The notes: generated by a model from the letters alone, not told the origin. DNA of 64,000 nt from Leptospirales bacterium (GCA_013297885.1 JAAFIR010000011.1:62001-126000); one strand, 5' to 3'; shown: positions 9,296 to 18,910, numbered from the stretch's first letter. Program-made: numbers and translations.

Positions 9296-9706
9296 ATGGT
9301 TTTTACAAATAAAGAGCTGGAAAAGAACTTTCCTCTTGAAGATAGATTAAATATCGAAAAATCCAAAGCTCAAAATTCACCAATTTATTGGATAAATGAA
9401 TACATTCATTCACATATTCCAACAGCAACAGATGTAATTGGTGTTGTTCAATATTCAAAAAATATTACCGAGCAATTGGAATCATTGTACTCTGATATTG
9501 AACCTTTTTTATCAAAAGTTTCTAATATCCAGGATTTAGTTTCTTACATCAAATCATTAGAAGATCAAGTTGAAGATTTATATTCAGATAGAGAAGAAGC
9601 TTTAAAGGCATTTGATGGTGTACATTCCGTAACTGAATTAGTGAATCTCACTAAGGGTATGGAAGATCAATTGAAAAGTTTTTATAATCAAATCGAGAAC
9701 GGTTAA
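9296..9706 (+). CDS. Small coiled-coil repeat protein, first gene of the PYP unit
   Basis: A 136-aa protein of unrecognised family. After a 50-residue head (PIYWINEYIHSHIPTATDVI), residues 54-136 form about two and a half copies of a roughly 34-residue helical repeat with the shape LEDQ(L/V)xxLYSD(I/R)E...V.S(V/I).ELV (near 58-85, 88-119, 122-134). This predicts a coiled-coil or helical-bundle, cytoplasmic protein. GAGGTG lies 5 nt before the ATG. The PYP gene follows 13 nt later and a third small gene follows that one directly, so the three are likely one transcript. It is a plausible partner or transducer for the photoreceptor, but only by position. Confidence 0.75.
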   Translation: MVFTNKELEKNFPLEDRLNIEKSKAQNSPIYWINEYIHSHIPTATDVIGVVQYSKNITEQLESLYSDIEPFLSKVSNIQDLVSYIKSLEDQVEDLYSDREEALKAFDGVHSVTELVNLTKGMEDQLKSFYNQIENG

Positions 9707-9719
9707 GGAATAGTTATTA

Positions 9720-10097
9720 ATGGACGCATTTAAAACAGAAGTAGCAGATATATTAGGAAATTTAGGAAGTATTTCTAGAGAAATAGCAGATAGCAAAGAT
9801 TTTGGAATAGTAAAAGTTGATGAATCTGGAATAATTCAATTGTACAATAAATATGAATCAGAATTAGCTGGAGTTCCAGTTGCAAATGCAGAAGGTAAAA
9901 ACTTTTTCACACAAGTAGCTATTTGTACTAACAATAGATTATTTTTTGGTAAGTTTAAAGAAGGTGTTGCAAAAAAACAACTTGATGCAACTTTTTATTA
10001 TGTTTTCACATACAAAATGAAACCAACTAACGTAGTCATTCGTCTTTATAGAGATCCATCTGACCACACTAATTGGATTTTCATCAAAAAAAGATAA
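9720..10097 (+). CDS. pyp: Photoactive yellow protein (PAS-fold blue-light receptor)
   Basis: PYP binds p-coumarate as a thioester and enters a photocycle in blue light. This 125-aa protein has the same length and collinear numbering as the classical Halorhodospira halophila protein. Tyr42 and Glu46 (hydrogen bonds to the chromophore) and Cys69 (thioester attachment, in VAICTNN) are all present, as are the PAS landmarks GKNFF, GKFKEGVA, Phe96 and Met100 (YKM) and the C-terminal strand NWIFIKKR. Differences are Ala50 in place of Thr50 and Val52 in place of Arg52, both in the chromophore pocket, so absorption and photocycle speed may differ. No tyrosine ammonia-lyase for making p-coumarate lies in the window; an acyl-CoA ligase occurs 40 kb away in a lipid cluster and is not evidently linked. 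AAGGA precedes the start. Confidence 0.9.
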   Translation: MDAFKTEVADILGNLGSISREIADSKDFGIVKVDESGIIQLYNKYESELAGVPVANAEGKNFFTQVAICTNNRLFFGKFKEGVAKKQLDATFYYVFTYKMKPTNVVIRLYRDPSDHTNWIFIKKR

Positions 10098-10523
10098 GTG
10101 ATGGTAATACCAGCTAAATTAAATAGACTTTACGAAGTCTATTTAAAATATAAAGACAATTTACAAATATCAGACTTTGCTAATGATTATGGAAGTGTTC
10201 CAGAAAATAAATTACCAAGGCTAAAGTGTTTGTCTAAATTAAAAATTCGAGCATTGGGTTCAATTATTAAAATTAATCTAGATTCTGATGAAGAAGAAAT
10301 TAGATCATCAATTATCAACTTCTGGTTTGAGCTACGGGCTGAATGGATTCGTCACAACACTGTAAATAATTACAATATGGTATTAAACGGAATTTCAGAC
10401 CCTGTATCAGTTGTTTTATCAGCATTTATATCTTCTATGATTGATGATGTTGAAAATTTATTAACACCTGATGAAATAACTCAAATGAATGAAATTATGG
10501 TGAATGTTCAAAACGGATTTTAA
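10098..10523 (+). CDS. Unrecognised 141-aa protein, third gene of the PYP unit
   Basis: The GTG start at 10098 follows the PYP stop with no gap (an ATG is the next codon, 10101), so translation is probably coupled. The protein is mostly helical and cytoplasmic, with no signal peptide, no transmembrane helix and no motif I know. The most distinctive part is the central FWFELRAEWIRHNTVNN followed by an acidic helical end (SMIDDVENLLTPDEITQMNEI). Its 3' end overlaps the convergent thioredoxin gene by 4 nt. Being in the same unit as PYP, it may be a downstream effector or binding partner; this rests on context only. Confidence 0.7.
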   Translation: MMVIPAKLNRLYEVYLKYKDNLQISDFANDYGSVPENKLPRLKCLSKLKIRALGSIIKINLDSDEEEIRSSIINFWFELRAEWIRHNTVNNYNMVLNGISDPVSVVLSAFISSMIDDVENLLTPDEITQMNEIMVNVQNGF

Positions 10524-11320
10524 AGCATCTCTAAAAATTCATTGATTCGATTTAAATGTTCATTTGATTTTGTGTATTCTTTTGCTTTAAGTAAATTTTC
10601 TTTTGCTTCAGGATTTTTACCTAATCTAAAATAGGAAACTCCAATTAGATAATACACTTTATCTAATTTTGAGTTTGGGTATTTTTGGTTGTAAAATTGA
10701 AAAATTTGATTTGATTCACTGTATTTTTCTTGTTGAATCAAACTTATTCCAAGTAAATAAACTGAATCTGATTTTTGTTCAGTTGGTTCTTCTTCTTCTA
10801 GATTTGCTATTGTTCTAAAAACTTCTTCAGATTTTTTAAAATTATGATTTTTAAAATAAAATAGTCCAAGTGAATAATTTGGTAAAATTTTTTTTGGAGA
10901 ATTATTTTTTGCTAAAATTAAATTTTGTTCTAAATCTTTTTTTGAAATGGCATCTTCAATTTTTTTTAAAACTAATTCTTTACTTGGACTGCCAATAAGA
11001 TGTTCTATAATATTTTCATTTTTATCAAAAAATAAAATTGTGGGATATGCTTTTACATCATATCTACGAACAAAATCAGGATTTTTATCTCCATCTATTT
11101 TTAATAAAATCATTTTTTCTAATTCAATTGAAACTTCCTCAATTGGAAAAATTGTTTTTTCTAATTTTCTACAATAAGTACACCAAGAAGCTTGAAAATA
11201 AACCATCAAAACTTTATCTTCTTTTTTTGATAAAATTTGAGCTTTGGAATAGTCATCTAACCAATTTATTTCTGAAAAAAGGAAACTTAAACTTAATAAA
11301 AATAGAATTAAAAATTTCAT
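10520..11320 (-). CDS. Exported thioredoxin-like protein with TPR repeats
   Basis: A 266-aa protein with an N-terminal signal peptide (MKFLILFLLSLSFLFS), then a thioredoxin fold (about 22-125) with the redox motif WCTYC (Cys47/Cys50) and the cis-Pro segment AYPTILFF. The C-terminal half (about 135-265) has TPR-like helical pairs (YSLGLFYFKNHNFKKSEEVF; YLIGVSYFRLGKNPEAKENL). This architecture suggests a periplasmic disulfide reductase or isomerase that docks on other proteins through the TPRs. The gene converges with the PYP unit and stands 35 nt downstream of hisE on the same strand. Confidence 0.85.
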   Translation of the reverse strand: MKFLILFLLSLSFLFSEINWLDDYSKAQILSKKEDKVLMVYFQASWCTYCRKLEKTIFPIEEVSIELEKMILLKIDGDKNPDFVRRYDVKAYPTILFFDKNENIIEHLIGSPSKELVLKKIEDAISKKDLEQNLILAKNNSPKKILPNYSLGLFYFKNHNFKKSEEVFRTIANLEEEEPTEQKSDSVYLLGISLIQQEKYSESNQIFQFYNQKYPNSKLDKVYYLIGVSYFRLGKNPEAKENLLKAKEYTKSNEHLNRINEFLEML

Positions 11321-11355
11321 GTAAATAAATTATTTATAATATAAATTTATACAAG

Positions 11356-11637
11356 TCATTTTTTATGTCTTTGAATTAATTCTTGTTCAATTTTTGTGAT
11401 AGAAATATTTTTTTCTACCATCAATACTTGAAGGTGAAAAATTAAATCTGAAATTTCATGTACTAATTCTTTTTCGTCTTGGTTTTTTGAAGCGATAATT
11501 ACTTCACCTGCTTCTTCACCAACTTTTTTTAAAATTCGATCTAAACCTTTCTTAAATAAATCTGATGTATATGAATTTTCTGGTAAATCTTTTTTTCTTA
11601 GAATGAGTATTTCTTCTAGTTCTTTAAAAAATTGCAT
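11356..11637 (-). CDS. hisE: Phosphoribosyl-ATP pyrophosphohydrolase HisE
   Basis: Catalyses the second step of histidine synthesis, hydrolysing phosphoribosyl-ATP to phosphoribosyl-AMP and pyrophosphate. The 93-aa length is typical of free-standing HisE (not fused to HisI). It carries the MazG-like metal-binding motif [14 protein letters not shown] (about 37-50) and [13 protein letters not shown] with the conserved Glu/Asp residues. No other his genes are nearby. Confidence 0.93.
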   Translation of the reverse strand: MQFFKELEEILILRKKDLPENSYTSDLFKKGLDRILKKVGEEAGEVIIASKNQDEKELVHEISDLIFHLQVLMVEKNISITKIEQELIQRHKK

Positions 11638-11703
11638 CTTGTTCCTTTTAATATATTTTTTTTGAGTAATTTATAAATTCAAGAAATAAATTGAATTGAA
11701 TTG

Positions 11704-11811
11704 TTATAATTTTTTTTGATTAAATCTCTCTTTTCTTCGAGGATCATTATATTTAACTGTATCAGTACTGACTTTGGTCTTTTTGAGATTTTCTTTTTTT
11801 TTATTCTTCAT
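11704..11811 (-). CDS. Possible small basic protein (35 aa)
   Basis: An open frame starting MKNKKKENLKKTKVS and containing YNDPRRKERFNQ, very rich in Lys/Arg. No convincing ribosome site is present. It lies in the spacer between hisE and the divergent fusion gene. It may be a real small conserved protein or chance; there is no family recognition. Confidence 0.3.
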   Translation of the reverse strand: MKNKKKENLKKTKVSTDTVKYNDPRRKERFNQKKL

Positions 11812-11849
11812 TTTTAATTCATAGAAAAATTATTCAATTGAAAAATCTA

Positions 11850-11879
11850 TTGACAAACTAAGATTCTATACCTTAGTAA
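11850..11879 (+). promoter_or_regulatory. Promoter of the ferredoxin-cyclase-peroxidase gene
   Basis: Perfect TTGACA at 11850-11855, with a weak -10 (TTAGTA/TAGTAA, 11873-11879) 17-18 bp on. The ATG is at 11884, 34 nt after the first base of the -35 box, with no Shine-Dalgarno, suggesting a leaderless transcript. Confidence 0.4.
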
Positions 11880-11883
11880 AAAT

Positions 11884-13485
11884 ATGCCTGAAGTAAATTT
11901 CCTTGAAGAAAAAATCGTTAGTGAAGAAGACACAAATAAAACAGTTTTAGAGATATCCTTAAAGAATGAAATCCCTCATGTTTATGCATGTGGTGGTCAT
12001 GCAAGATGTTCAACTTGTAGAGTTTTGATTTTGGAAGGAATGGAAAATATTCTTCCTAGGAATGAATTAGAATTTTCATTAGCTCAAAAAAAAAGTTTGG
12101 AAGAAAATATCCGTATTGCATGCCAAACAAAAATTAGAGGAAATGTAAAACTCAAAAGACTTGTTATTGACTCAGAAGATATTGAAATTGCTGTCAAACA
12201 TAATGGAAGTTCAGGACGTGAAGAAAAAATTGCAATTATGTTTACTGATGTGAGAGGGTTTACAAATTTTAGTGAAAAAACATTACCCTACGATGTAATT
12301 CATATTTTAAATCGTTACTTTCATAAAATGGGATCTGCCGTTTTAGCAAATAAAGGGTATATAGATAAATATATGGGTGATGGAATGATGTGTTTATTTG
12401 GAATTGAAAATCAAAATAAAGAAGAAATTGCAATTGGGGCTATTAAAGCTGCTTTTAAAATGATTGAAGAATTAGATACTTTGAATTTGTATTTAGAAAA
12501 AAACTTTCATGTGAAATTTGAAATTGGAATTGGAATTCATTTTGGTTCAGTGATACTTGGTGAGATTGGTCATCCTGAAAAAAAAGATTTTACTGCTATA
12601 GGTGATAATGTAAATTTTGCAAGTAGAATTGAAAGCACTACAAAAAAAGCTGGTGCAAAGATTTTGATCTCTGATGAATTTTACCAAATTATAAAAAATA
12701 GAATTGAAAAAGGTAGATCCTTTGTTACAAATCTAAAAGGTAAAACTGGAAAATTTAAACTTCACGAAATAATTCATTTTTCAAAAAAACATAATTCTCT
12801 AGAAGTTCTAGAAAGTTTTTTAAACGAAAAAATTCCTATCACAGACGGACCGGGATATTTGAGACTAGCTTTTCATGATGCAAGTAATTATGATTATAGA
12901 TCAGAAAAAGGCGGTTTAAATGGATCCATTCAATTTGAATTAGATCGAGATGAAAATAGAGGATTAAGAAAATTTGTTGAAAATTTAATTCTATTTCAAA
13001 AAAATCTTTCTGAAAAAAATATTGTTATCAGTTTACCTGATTTAATTGCATATGCCGCAAAAATTTCTTTGGAAAAATTAGGTGGACCCAAAATAGAACT
13101 GACTCTAGGAAGAAAAGAAGCTACAAATGAAGGTCCAAAAATCCACACACCACATGAACATTTTACAGTAGAAGGTTTAATTTCAGAATTTGAAAAAATG
13201 AAATTTACAGTTAAAGATTTAGTTGTTTTATCTGGAGCTCATTCTGTAGGTAAGCAAAATGAAATTGCTTTTACAGAAAATCCTTATCAGTTTGATAATT
13301 CTTATTTTAAAAAATTATCTGAAACACCTTTTGATAGCTCTTTTCTAGAAACAGATAAAACTCTACTAAATCATCCTGACACAAAAAAATTTGTAGAATT
13401 ATTTTCACATGATAATCAATTTTTTTTAAAAGAATTTAAAATTTCTTTTGAAAAATTACTAAATCTTGGGTTTCATAAATATTAA
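11884..13485 (+). CDS. Ferredoxin / adenylate cyclase / haem peroxidase three-domain fusion
   Basis: The 533-aa protein joins three complete domains. Residues 1-95 are a plant-type 2Fe-2S ferredoxin with ligands Cys36, Cys42, Cys45 and Cys80 (CGGHARCSTC...ACQT). Residues about 114-298 are a class III cyclase: metal ligands Asp122 and Asp166, Lys162 and Thr237 in the purine-selecting positions, Asn244 and Arg248 for the transition state; all are kept, so cAMP synthesis is expected. Residues about 318-533 are a class I (ascorbate/cytochrome c type) haem peroxidase: distal Arg327, Phe330 (Trp in cytochrome c peroxidase) and His331 in RLAFHDAS, proximal His453 in LSGAHSVGK, Asp491, and FDNSYFKKL. 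The proximal Trp of the family appears to be Phe463. There is no signal peptide, so it is cytoplasmic. A cyclase gated by redox state or peroxide is the natural inference. The reading frame is uninterrupted throughout. Confidence 0.92.
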   Translation: MPEVNFLEEKIVSEEDTNKTVLEISLKNEIPHVYACGGHARCSTCRVLILEGMENILPRNELEFSLAQKKSLEENIRIACQTKIRGNVKLKRLVIDSEDIEIAVKHNGSSGREEKIAIMFTDVRGFTNFSEKTLPYDVIHILNRYFHKMGSAVLANKGYIDKYMGDGMMCLFGIENQNKEEIAIGAIKAAFKMIEELDTLNLYLEKNFHVKFEIGIGIHFGSVILGEIGHPEKKDFTAIGDNVNFASRIESTTKKAGAKILISDEFYQIIKNRIEKGRSFVTNLKGKTGKFKLHEIIHFSKKHNSLEVLESFLNEKIPITDGPGYLRLAFHDASNYDYRSEKGGLNGSIQFELDRDENRGLRKFVENLILFQKNLSEKNIVISLPDLIAYAAKISLEKLGGPKIELTLGRKEATNEGPKIHTPHEHFTVEGLISEFEKMKFTVKDLVVLSGAHSVGKQNEIAFTENPYQFDNSYFKKLSETPFDSSFLETDKTLLNHPDTKKFVELFSHDNQFFLKEFKISFEKLLNLGFHKY

Positions 13486-14126
13486 ATTATTAAATCTAAA
13501 TTTTGACCTAAGTTTGATGCATTGCCTACTTTAAAAAGATTTTCACTAAAACTTCTATTTGTTAAAAGAATTTCTTCTAAATCTTCTTTAAGGTCTATCA
13601 CTAATTCTTCATATTTTAATGCTTCAAGTTCCAATTCAAGTTTCTCTTTTAAAACATTTAAACGAATTTTTTTTGGATTAAAACTATATTGATTTAGATT
13701 TTCATTTGGATCTTCTTTTAAAAAATTTTCGTATACAAATGATTTTAAATCTGATTGTACTTCATTTAATTTATTTTCAATTTTTTCGGACTTTTGTATT
13801 TTTTGTTCTAATGGATTTTGTTTTAAATCAAACAGACTTAAATAAGAATCATTAAATTCATCTTTTTTCTTTGGCAAATAAGTTGCTTCAGTTTCACCAG
13901 CAACCGCAACTAGTTTTCCATTTTTTAGTTCATAATGAACATGAACTTGCAAATCTGAAATGTCCATTCCGAGTTTATTAGCTTCTGATTTAAATTCAGA
14001 AACATGACCCATTTCGTGTGCAATTACATGAAGAGTTGAGAAATTTTCTGGTGAAGATTCCAATTGACCATGACCAATATAATGTACGTTATGATTTTTA
14101 TAAATTTCTTCTGGATTGATTTTCAT
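13482..14126 (-). CDS. HExxH motif protein, putative zinc metallopeptidase
   Basis: A 214-aa protein with HVIAHEMGHVSEF (HExxH at His37-His41), the zinc-binding motif of many metallopeptidases; Glu43 or Glu44 may be close to a third ligand position. It is followed by a short beta-rich segment (VHVHYELKNGKLVAVAGETEA) and a long charged helical tail (about 105-200). No signal peptide is present. Some small bacterial proteins share such an N-terminal HEMGH with a coiled tail, but I do not recognise the family. AGGAGG lies 5 nt before the ATG. It overlaps the convergent fusion gene by 4 nt. Confidence 0.7.
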   Translation of the reverse strand: MKINPEEIYKNHNVHYIGHGQLESSPENFSTLHVIAHEMGHVSEFKSEANKLGMDISDLQVHVHYELKNGKLVAVAGETEATYLPKKKDEFNDSYLSLFDLKQNPLEQKIQKSEKIENKLNEVQSDLKSFVYENFLKEDPNENLNQYSFNPKKIRLNVLKEKLELELEALKYEELVIDLKEDLEEILLTNRSFSENLFKVGNASNLGQNLDLII

Positions 14127-14167
14127 AGAACCTCCTAAAATAAATAATTAATTTTAATATAGTATAA

Positions 14168-14190
14168 TTTTTCCTGCCTTTATAACAGGA
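14168..14190. other. Hairpin upstream of the HExxH gene
   Basis: Inverted repeat TTTCCTG...CAGGAAA with a 9-nt loop. It lies on the 5' side of the 13482-14126 gene and could be an operator or a weak terminator for the pseudogene above it; it has no good T-run. Confidence 0.3.
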
Positions 14191-14282
14191 AATGAAAATC
14201 TGTAAACAAGTAATTAGATCGGAGTTTCCACATTTACTGATTGACAACAAAAATTATCTATTTTAAACAATAAAATTCTATC

Positions 14283-14334
14283 GGGACATTCAAGCGACCA
14301 AAAGTAATAGGTAATTACTTTTGGCAGCTTGAAT
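14283..14334 (-). repeat. Short hairpin repeat, copy 2 of family B
   Basis: Near-perfect two-step palindrome: outer arms ATTCAAGC/GCTTGAAT, inner arms CCAAAAGTAAT/ATTACTTTTGG, 5-nt loop. Its minus strand aligns with 782-827. No T-run follows, so it is not a typical terminator. Apart from this and the hairpin at 14168-14190, nothing is seen in 14127-14409. Confidence 0.55.
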
Positions 14335-14409
14335 AAAATTTTATTTATAAATGGAAAGTTAAATTAAAAACTAAAATTTTTTTGGAATTACTAACAAATA
14401 TTTTAGAAT

Positions 14410-16307
14410 TTAGTTTCCTCTTACGATAACTCCACCATTACCTACTGCAAAACACTGAGTAGCAGAAGTACAAACAGCATTATTTAATTGAGAAGTAATA
14501 TTTGTAAAATGAGGCGCCCAAACTGTTCCAAGGGTTGAATAAACTATTGATCCAGTTGATCCAGCAAAAATACAAGTTGTAGTCCCACTAATACAATTTC
14601 CATTTTTTTTAGCTAGTGTTTCTCCAAATCTTAGATTATTATAACTAGTTCCACCATTAGAAGTAATTGCTCCAAATGAACCACTAGAGTCAGAAGCAAA
14701 ATAACAATTGTTTAGGCTGGAACAAGCTATACCACCACTTGTGCTAATACTAGTTGTGGCTGTAGCAGACCAATTTGCACCTCCATCAGTTGTTTTTCGG
14801 AGTACTAGAAGAATTTGAAACATAACAATTATTTGTATCTAGACAAGTAATTTGATTTAAATTATTTGCCCCTGCACCAGAAGTCTGAGCTGTCCAGTTT
14901 GTCCCTCCATCAGTAGTTTTAATAATTGTTCCACTTGCACCAGATGCATAACAAATATTAGTATTTAAACAACTAACTGAAAGGAGATTGTTTCCATTTG
15001 AGAATTTTGAGTAGACCAATTTGAACCACCGTCAGTGGTTCTACGAATTGTTCCTCCAACTCCTACTGCTGTGCAAGTATTAGCATCAACACAAGAAACA
15101 CTATTCAAATTATTTGCTGTCCCTGAAGTTTGAGTAGCCTAAGTTGTCCCAGCATTTATAGTTTTTAAAATTATTCCACTACCTCCCACTGCATAACAAG
15201 TATTTGAATCTGAACAATAGATACCAAATAAATTATTTACTGTTCCAGACGTTTGGGAAGTATAAGTTAAAGATTCTGTTACTCGAATAGCAAATGTACC
15301 ATTTCTACCTTGAACGCGAATTGTCAGATTTTCGCTAGCAGTAGGAGTAATTCTGGCATGGTTGGTAAATCCAGAATCAATTTCGTTAAGGATTGTTGTT
15401 GTACCATCTGCTCGAAAAACAGTAACATATATATCACTAGTATAAGTACCTGATCCATTAAAATAGTCATCCCAAGATAAATAATAATTTTTTCCAGTTA
15501 CTACTTGAACTGAATAATAATCAATTCCAGAACTTAAAGCAGTTGCAGAAAAGTAATTTGCATTTAGTATTAATGGGTTTGGTTACTTAGAGTAAAGTTT
15601 GTTGAACTAGTCACTGTATTTGAACCAACTGTCACTGATATTGGACCTGTTGTCGTTCCAACAGTAACTACAACATTTAATATACCAAATCCACCTGAAG
15701 TAACTGTTGCAGTAATACCATTAAATCTGACTATATTTTGTGATGTTGTTGAAGAAAAATTTCTTCCACCAATTGTTACTGTTGTACCTACAATTCCTGA
15801 AGCAGGTGAAAAAGAAGTTATTATTGGCGTTAATGAATTCCCAGAGCCTGTTCCACTTCCTGTTCCTATACCAATTCCACCTGAGCCATCACCAAAAAAT
15901 AATAATGCAGCAAGAGCATTATTGACTTTTGCTTTTGCCCCAGCAAAAATATTAATTGGACCGATGTCTATAAAACTAGCTTCTTTTACATTACATGATA
16001 TTTGTGCTGAAGCTCCACCAAGAATTAAACCTTGAATGGAGTTAATTTTACTTGCACAGTCTTCAACAGATTTTTTGTCATAATACTTAGAAGGACTTAT
16101 GCTCTGTACAGCTGGCACAGCTATAGTATTAACTGCATTTACGATTGTTTGAATTATCGGCGATGGTCCAAAAACTAAAGTTAAACTTAATCGGTCTATG
16201 CTATTTGCAGCTTTTAAAATTTTTTCTTTTGCTTCGGTTCCTTTGATTGTGTCAATTCCAGGAATACCATTACAAAACGAAAACCCTATTGTTAGAATAT
16301 TTTTCAT
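14410..16307 (-). pseudogene. Decayed exported protein gene with IPT/TIG domain and BNR/Ycf48-like repeats
   Basis: The first piece (15570-16307, 245 aa) has a possible lipoprotein signal (MKNILTIGFSFC) and an IPT/TIG domain (PIITSFSPASGIVGTTVTIG). The coding sense continues in a second frame to 15139 (YYSVQVVTGKNYYLSWDD), then through four or more repeats of the type SVSCLNTNICYA..GGTIxKTTDGGTNW. The lesions are a frameshift near 15570, a TAG at 15139-15141 where TGG is expected (TTWATQTSG), a frameshift near 15005 and another near 14805. Only short fragments are open (14786-15019 and 14410-14823). The repeats between lesions are still well preserved, so the decay is recent, unless these are assembly errors. 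The intact form would be an extracellular repeat protein. Confidence 0.8.
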
Positions 16308-16312
16308 TTTTC

Positions 16313-16341
16313 TGTGTTAATGTTTAATTTTTAACTGTCAA
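16313..16341 (-). promoter_or_regulatory. Promoter-like -35 box of the decayed gene
   Basis: TTGACA on the minus strand (16341-16336), 34 nt before the ATG at 16307; the -10 (TTAACA region) is poor. It follows the same spacing as the other leaderless candidates. Confidence 0.3.
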
Positions 16342-16510
16342 ATCTTTTTTTAAGCAAAATCGTGGAAAACACCAGTCAAAAAATTACATATTACACTGAT
16401 TTTTTCATTAAAGAATAGATTCTCTAGATTTTTTTGTGGAATTAATTTCAAATTGAAAATTTCATATTGAAAAAAATTCTTTTACAAAACACCAACCTCA
16501 AACTACACAA

Positions 16511-16536
16511 TTAGCACTCTTTCATTTTAGTGCTAG
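16511..16536 (+). promoter_or_regulatory. CIRCE-like HrcA operator 1
   Basis: TTAGCACT-N10-AGTGCTAG, an inverted repeat matching the CIRCE operator (TTAGCACTC-N9-GAGTGCTAA) but one base shorter between the arms. It lies 250 nt upstream of groES. HrcA binding represses groESL until heat shock. Confidence 0.8.
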
Positions 16537-16572
16537 ACAATTTTTGCTATACCTAGAAAATGGTAAAAAAAA

Positions 16573-16598
16573 TTAGCACTGTTAAAAATGAGTGCTAA
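16573..16598 (+). promoter_or_regulatory. CIRCE-like HrcA operator 2
   Basis: TTAGCACT-N10-AGTGCTAA with perfect 8-bp arms and the same 10-nt spacing as the first copy, 62 bp downstream (about six helical turns). Both lie in the groES leader region. Confidence 0.88.
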
Positions 16599-16610
16599 TA
16601 TACAAGCAAA

Positions 16611-16732
16611 TTGAAGCGAGAAGGATGCGTAGGGTGCGAAGCAGTCTGAATAGCTTGGGGTTTTAACCCCATGGTAGAAGACCGTTAGCCCGAAGCAGCC
16701 TGACACCCCATTAGTTTAGGGGTGGCTCGCCC
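16611..16732 (-). repeat. Divergent, GC-richer relative of the family A element in the groES leader
   Basis: On the minus strand it begins GGGCGAGCCACCCCT and ends TCTCGCTTCAA, resembling the ends of the family A core, with CGGGCT inside. It contains hairpins CCACCCCT/AGGGGTGG and GGGGTT/AACCCC. It lies between the second CIRCE and the groES ribosome site, so it would form part of the groES 5' untranslated RNA. Membership in family A is uncertain. Confidence 0.45.
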
Positions 16733-16763
16733 AAAAAATGATTATTGTATAAAGGAGAATCTT

Positions 16764-17048
16764 ATGGCAATTAAACCACTCGGAGACAGAGTATTAATTG
16801 AGACTAAATCAGAAGGTGAAGAAAAAATCGGGAGCTTATATGTTCCTGATACTGCAAAAGAAAAACCACAAGAAGGCAAAGTGGTTGAAGTTGGTAGCGG
16901 TCGTTACGAAGACGGTAAACTAGTTCCTCTTGAAGTGAAAGTTGGGGACGTAGTTCTTTACGGAAAATATTCCGGAACAGAAGTAAAACAAGCTGGGAAA
17001 GAATATCTTATCGTTCGTGAATCTGACATCCTAGCAGTGATTAAATAA
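16764..17048 (+). CDS. groES: Co-chaperonin GroES
   Basis: Heptameric lid of the GroEL folding chamber. The 94-aa protein starts [14 protein letters not shown], after AAGGAG at 16752-16757; an in-frame upstream extension to 16722 lacks a ribosome site and family similarity. It has the family elements GDRVLIE, a mobile loop with [15 protein letters not shown], and [14 protein letters not shown]. It is 10 nt upstream of groEL and controlled by two CIRCE operators. Codon choice is less AT-biased than in the neighbours, fitting high expression. Confidence 0.98.
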   Translation: MAIKPLGDRVLIETKSEGEEKIGSLYVPDTAKEKPQEGKVVEVGSGRYEDGKLVPLEVKVGDVVLYGKYSGTEVKQAGKEYLIVRESDILAVIK

Positions 17049-17058
17049 GGAGATCTAA

Positions 17059-18711
<1,653 letters not shown>

Positions 18712-18732
18712 AAATCTTCCCCTTTGCTTTTG

Positions 18733-18810
18733 GGTGTTGCGGTTACCCGCCACGCTCTCAGCTACTGTCATTAAATTTTATACAAAATTTAATGACACCG
18801 CTTCCATCGT
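18733..18810 (+). repeat. Dispersed element (family A), shortened or divergent copy
   Basis: The order is GGTGTTGCGGTTACCCGCCACGCTCTCAGCTAC, the hairpin TGTCATTAAATTTT-ATAC-AAAATTTAATGACA, then CCGCTTCCATCG. The second half has the same architecture as other copies (GTC...GAC hairpin followed by ACCG-TTCC), while the first hairpin is reduced. It lies between groEL and its terminator. Confidence 0.5.
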
Positions 18811-18817
18811 TAACACA

Positions 18818-18847
18818 AACCTCATCGATTTCGGTGAGGTTTTTTTT
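18818..18847 (+). terminator. Rho-independent terminator of groESL
   Basis: A 10-bp stem AACCTCATCG/CGGTGAGGTT (one G-U pair) with an ATTT loop, followed by eight T residues. Confidence 0.9.
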
Positions 18848-18910
18848 GGTAAAAAAAAAGATTATGTCACAGATTAATAATAGGAAATTTTTTATAAAGG
18901 AGAAAAAATT

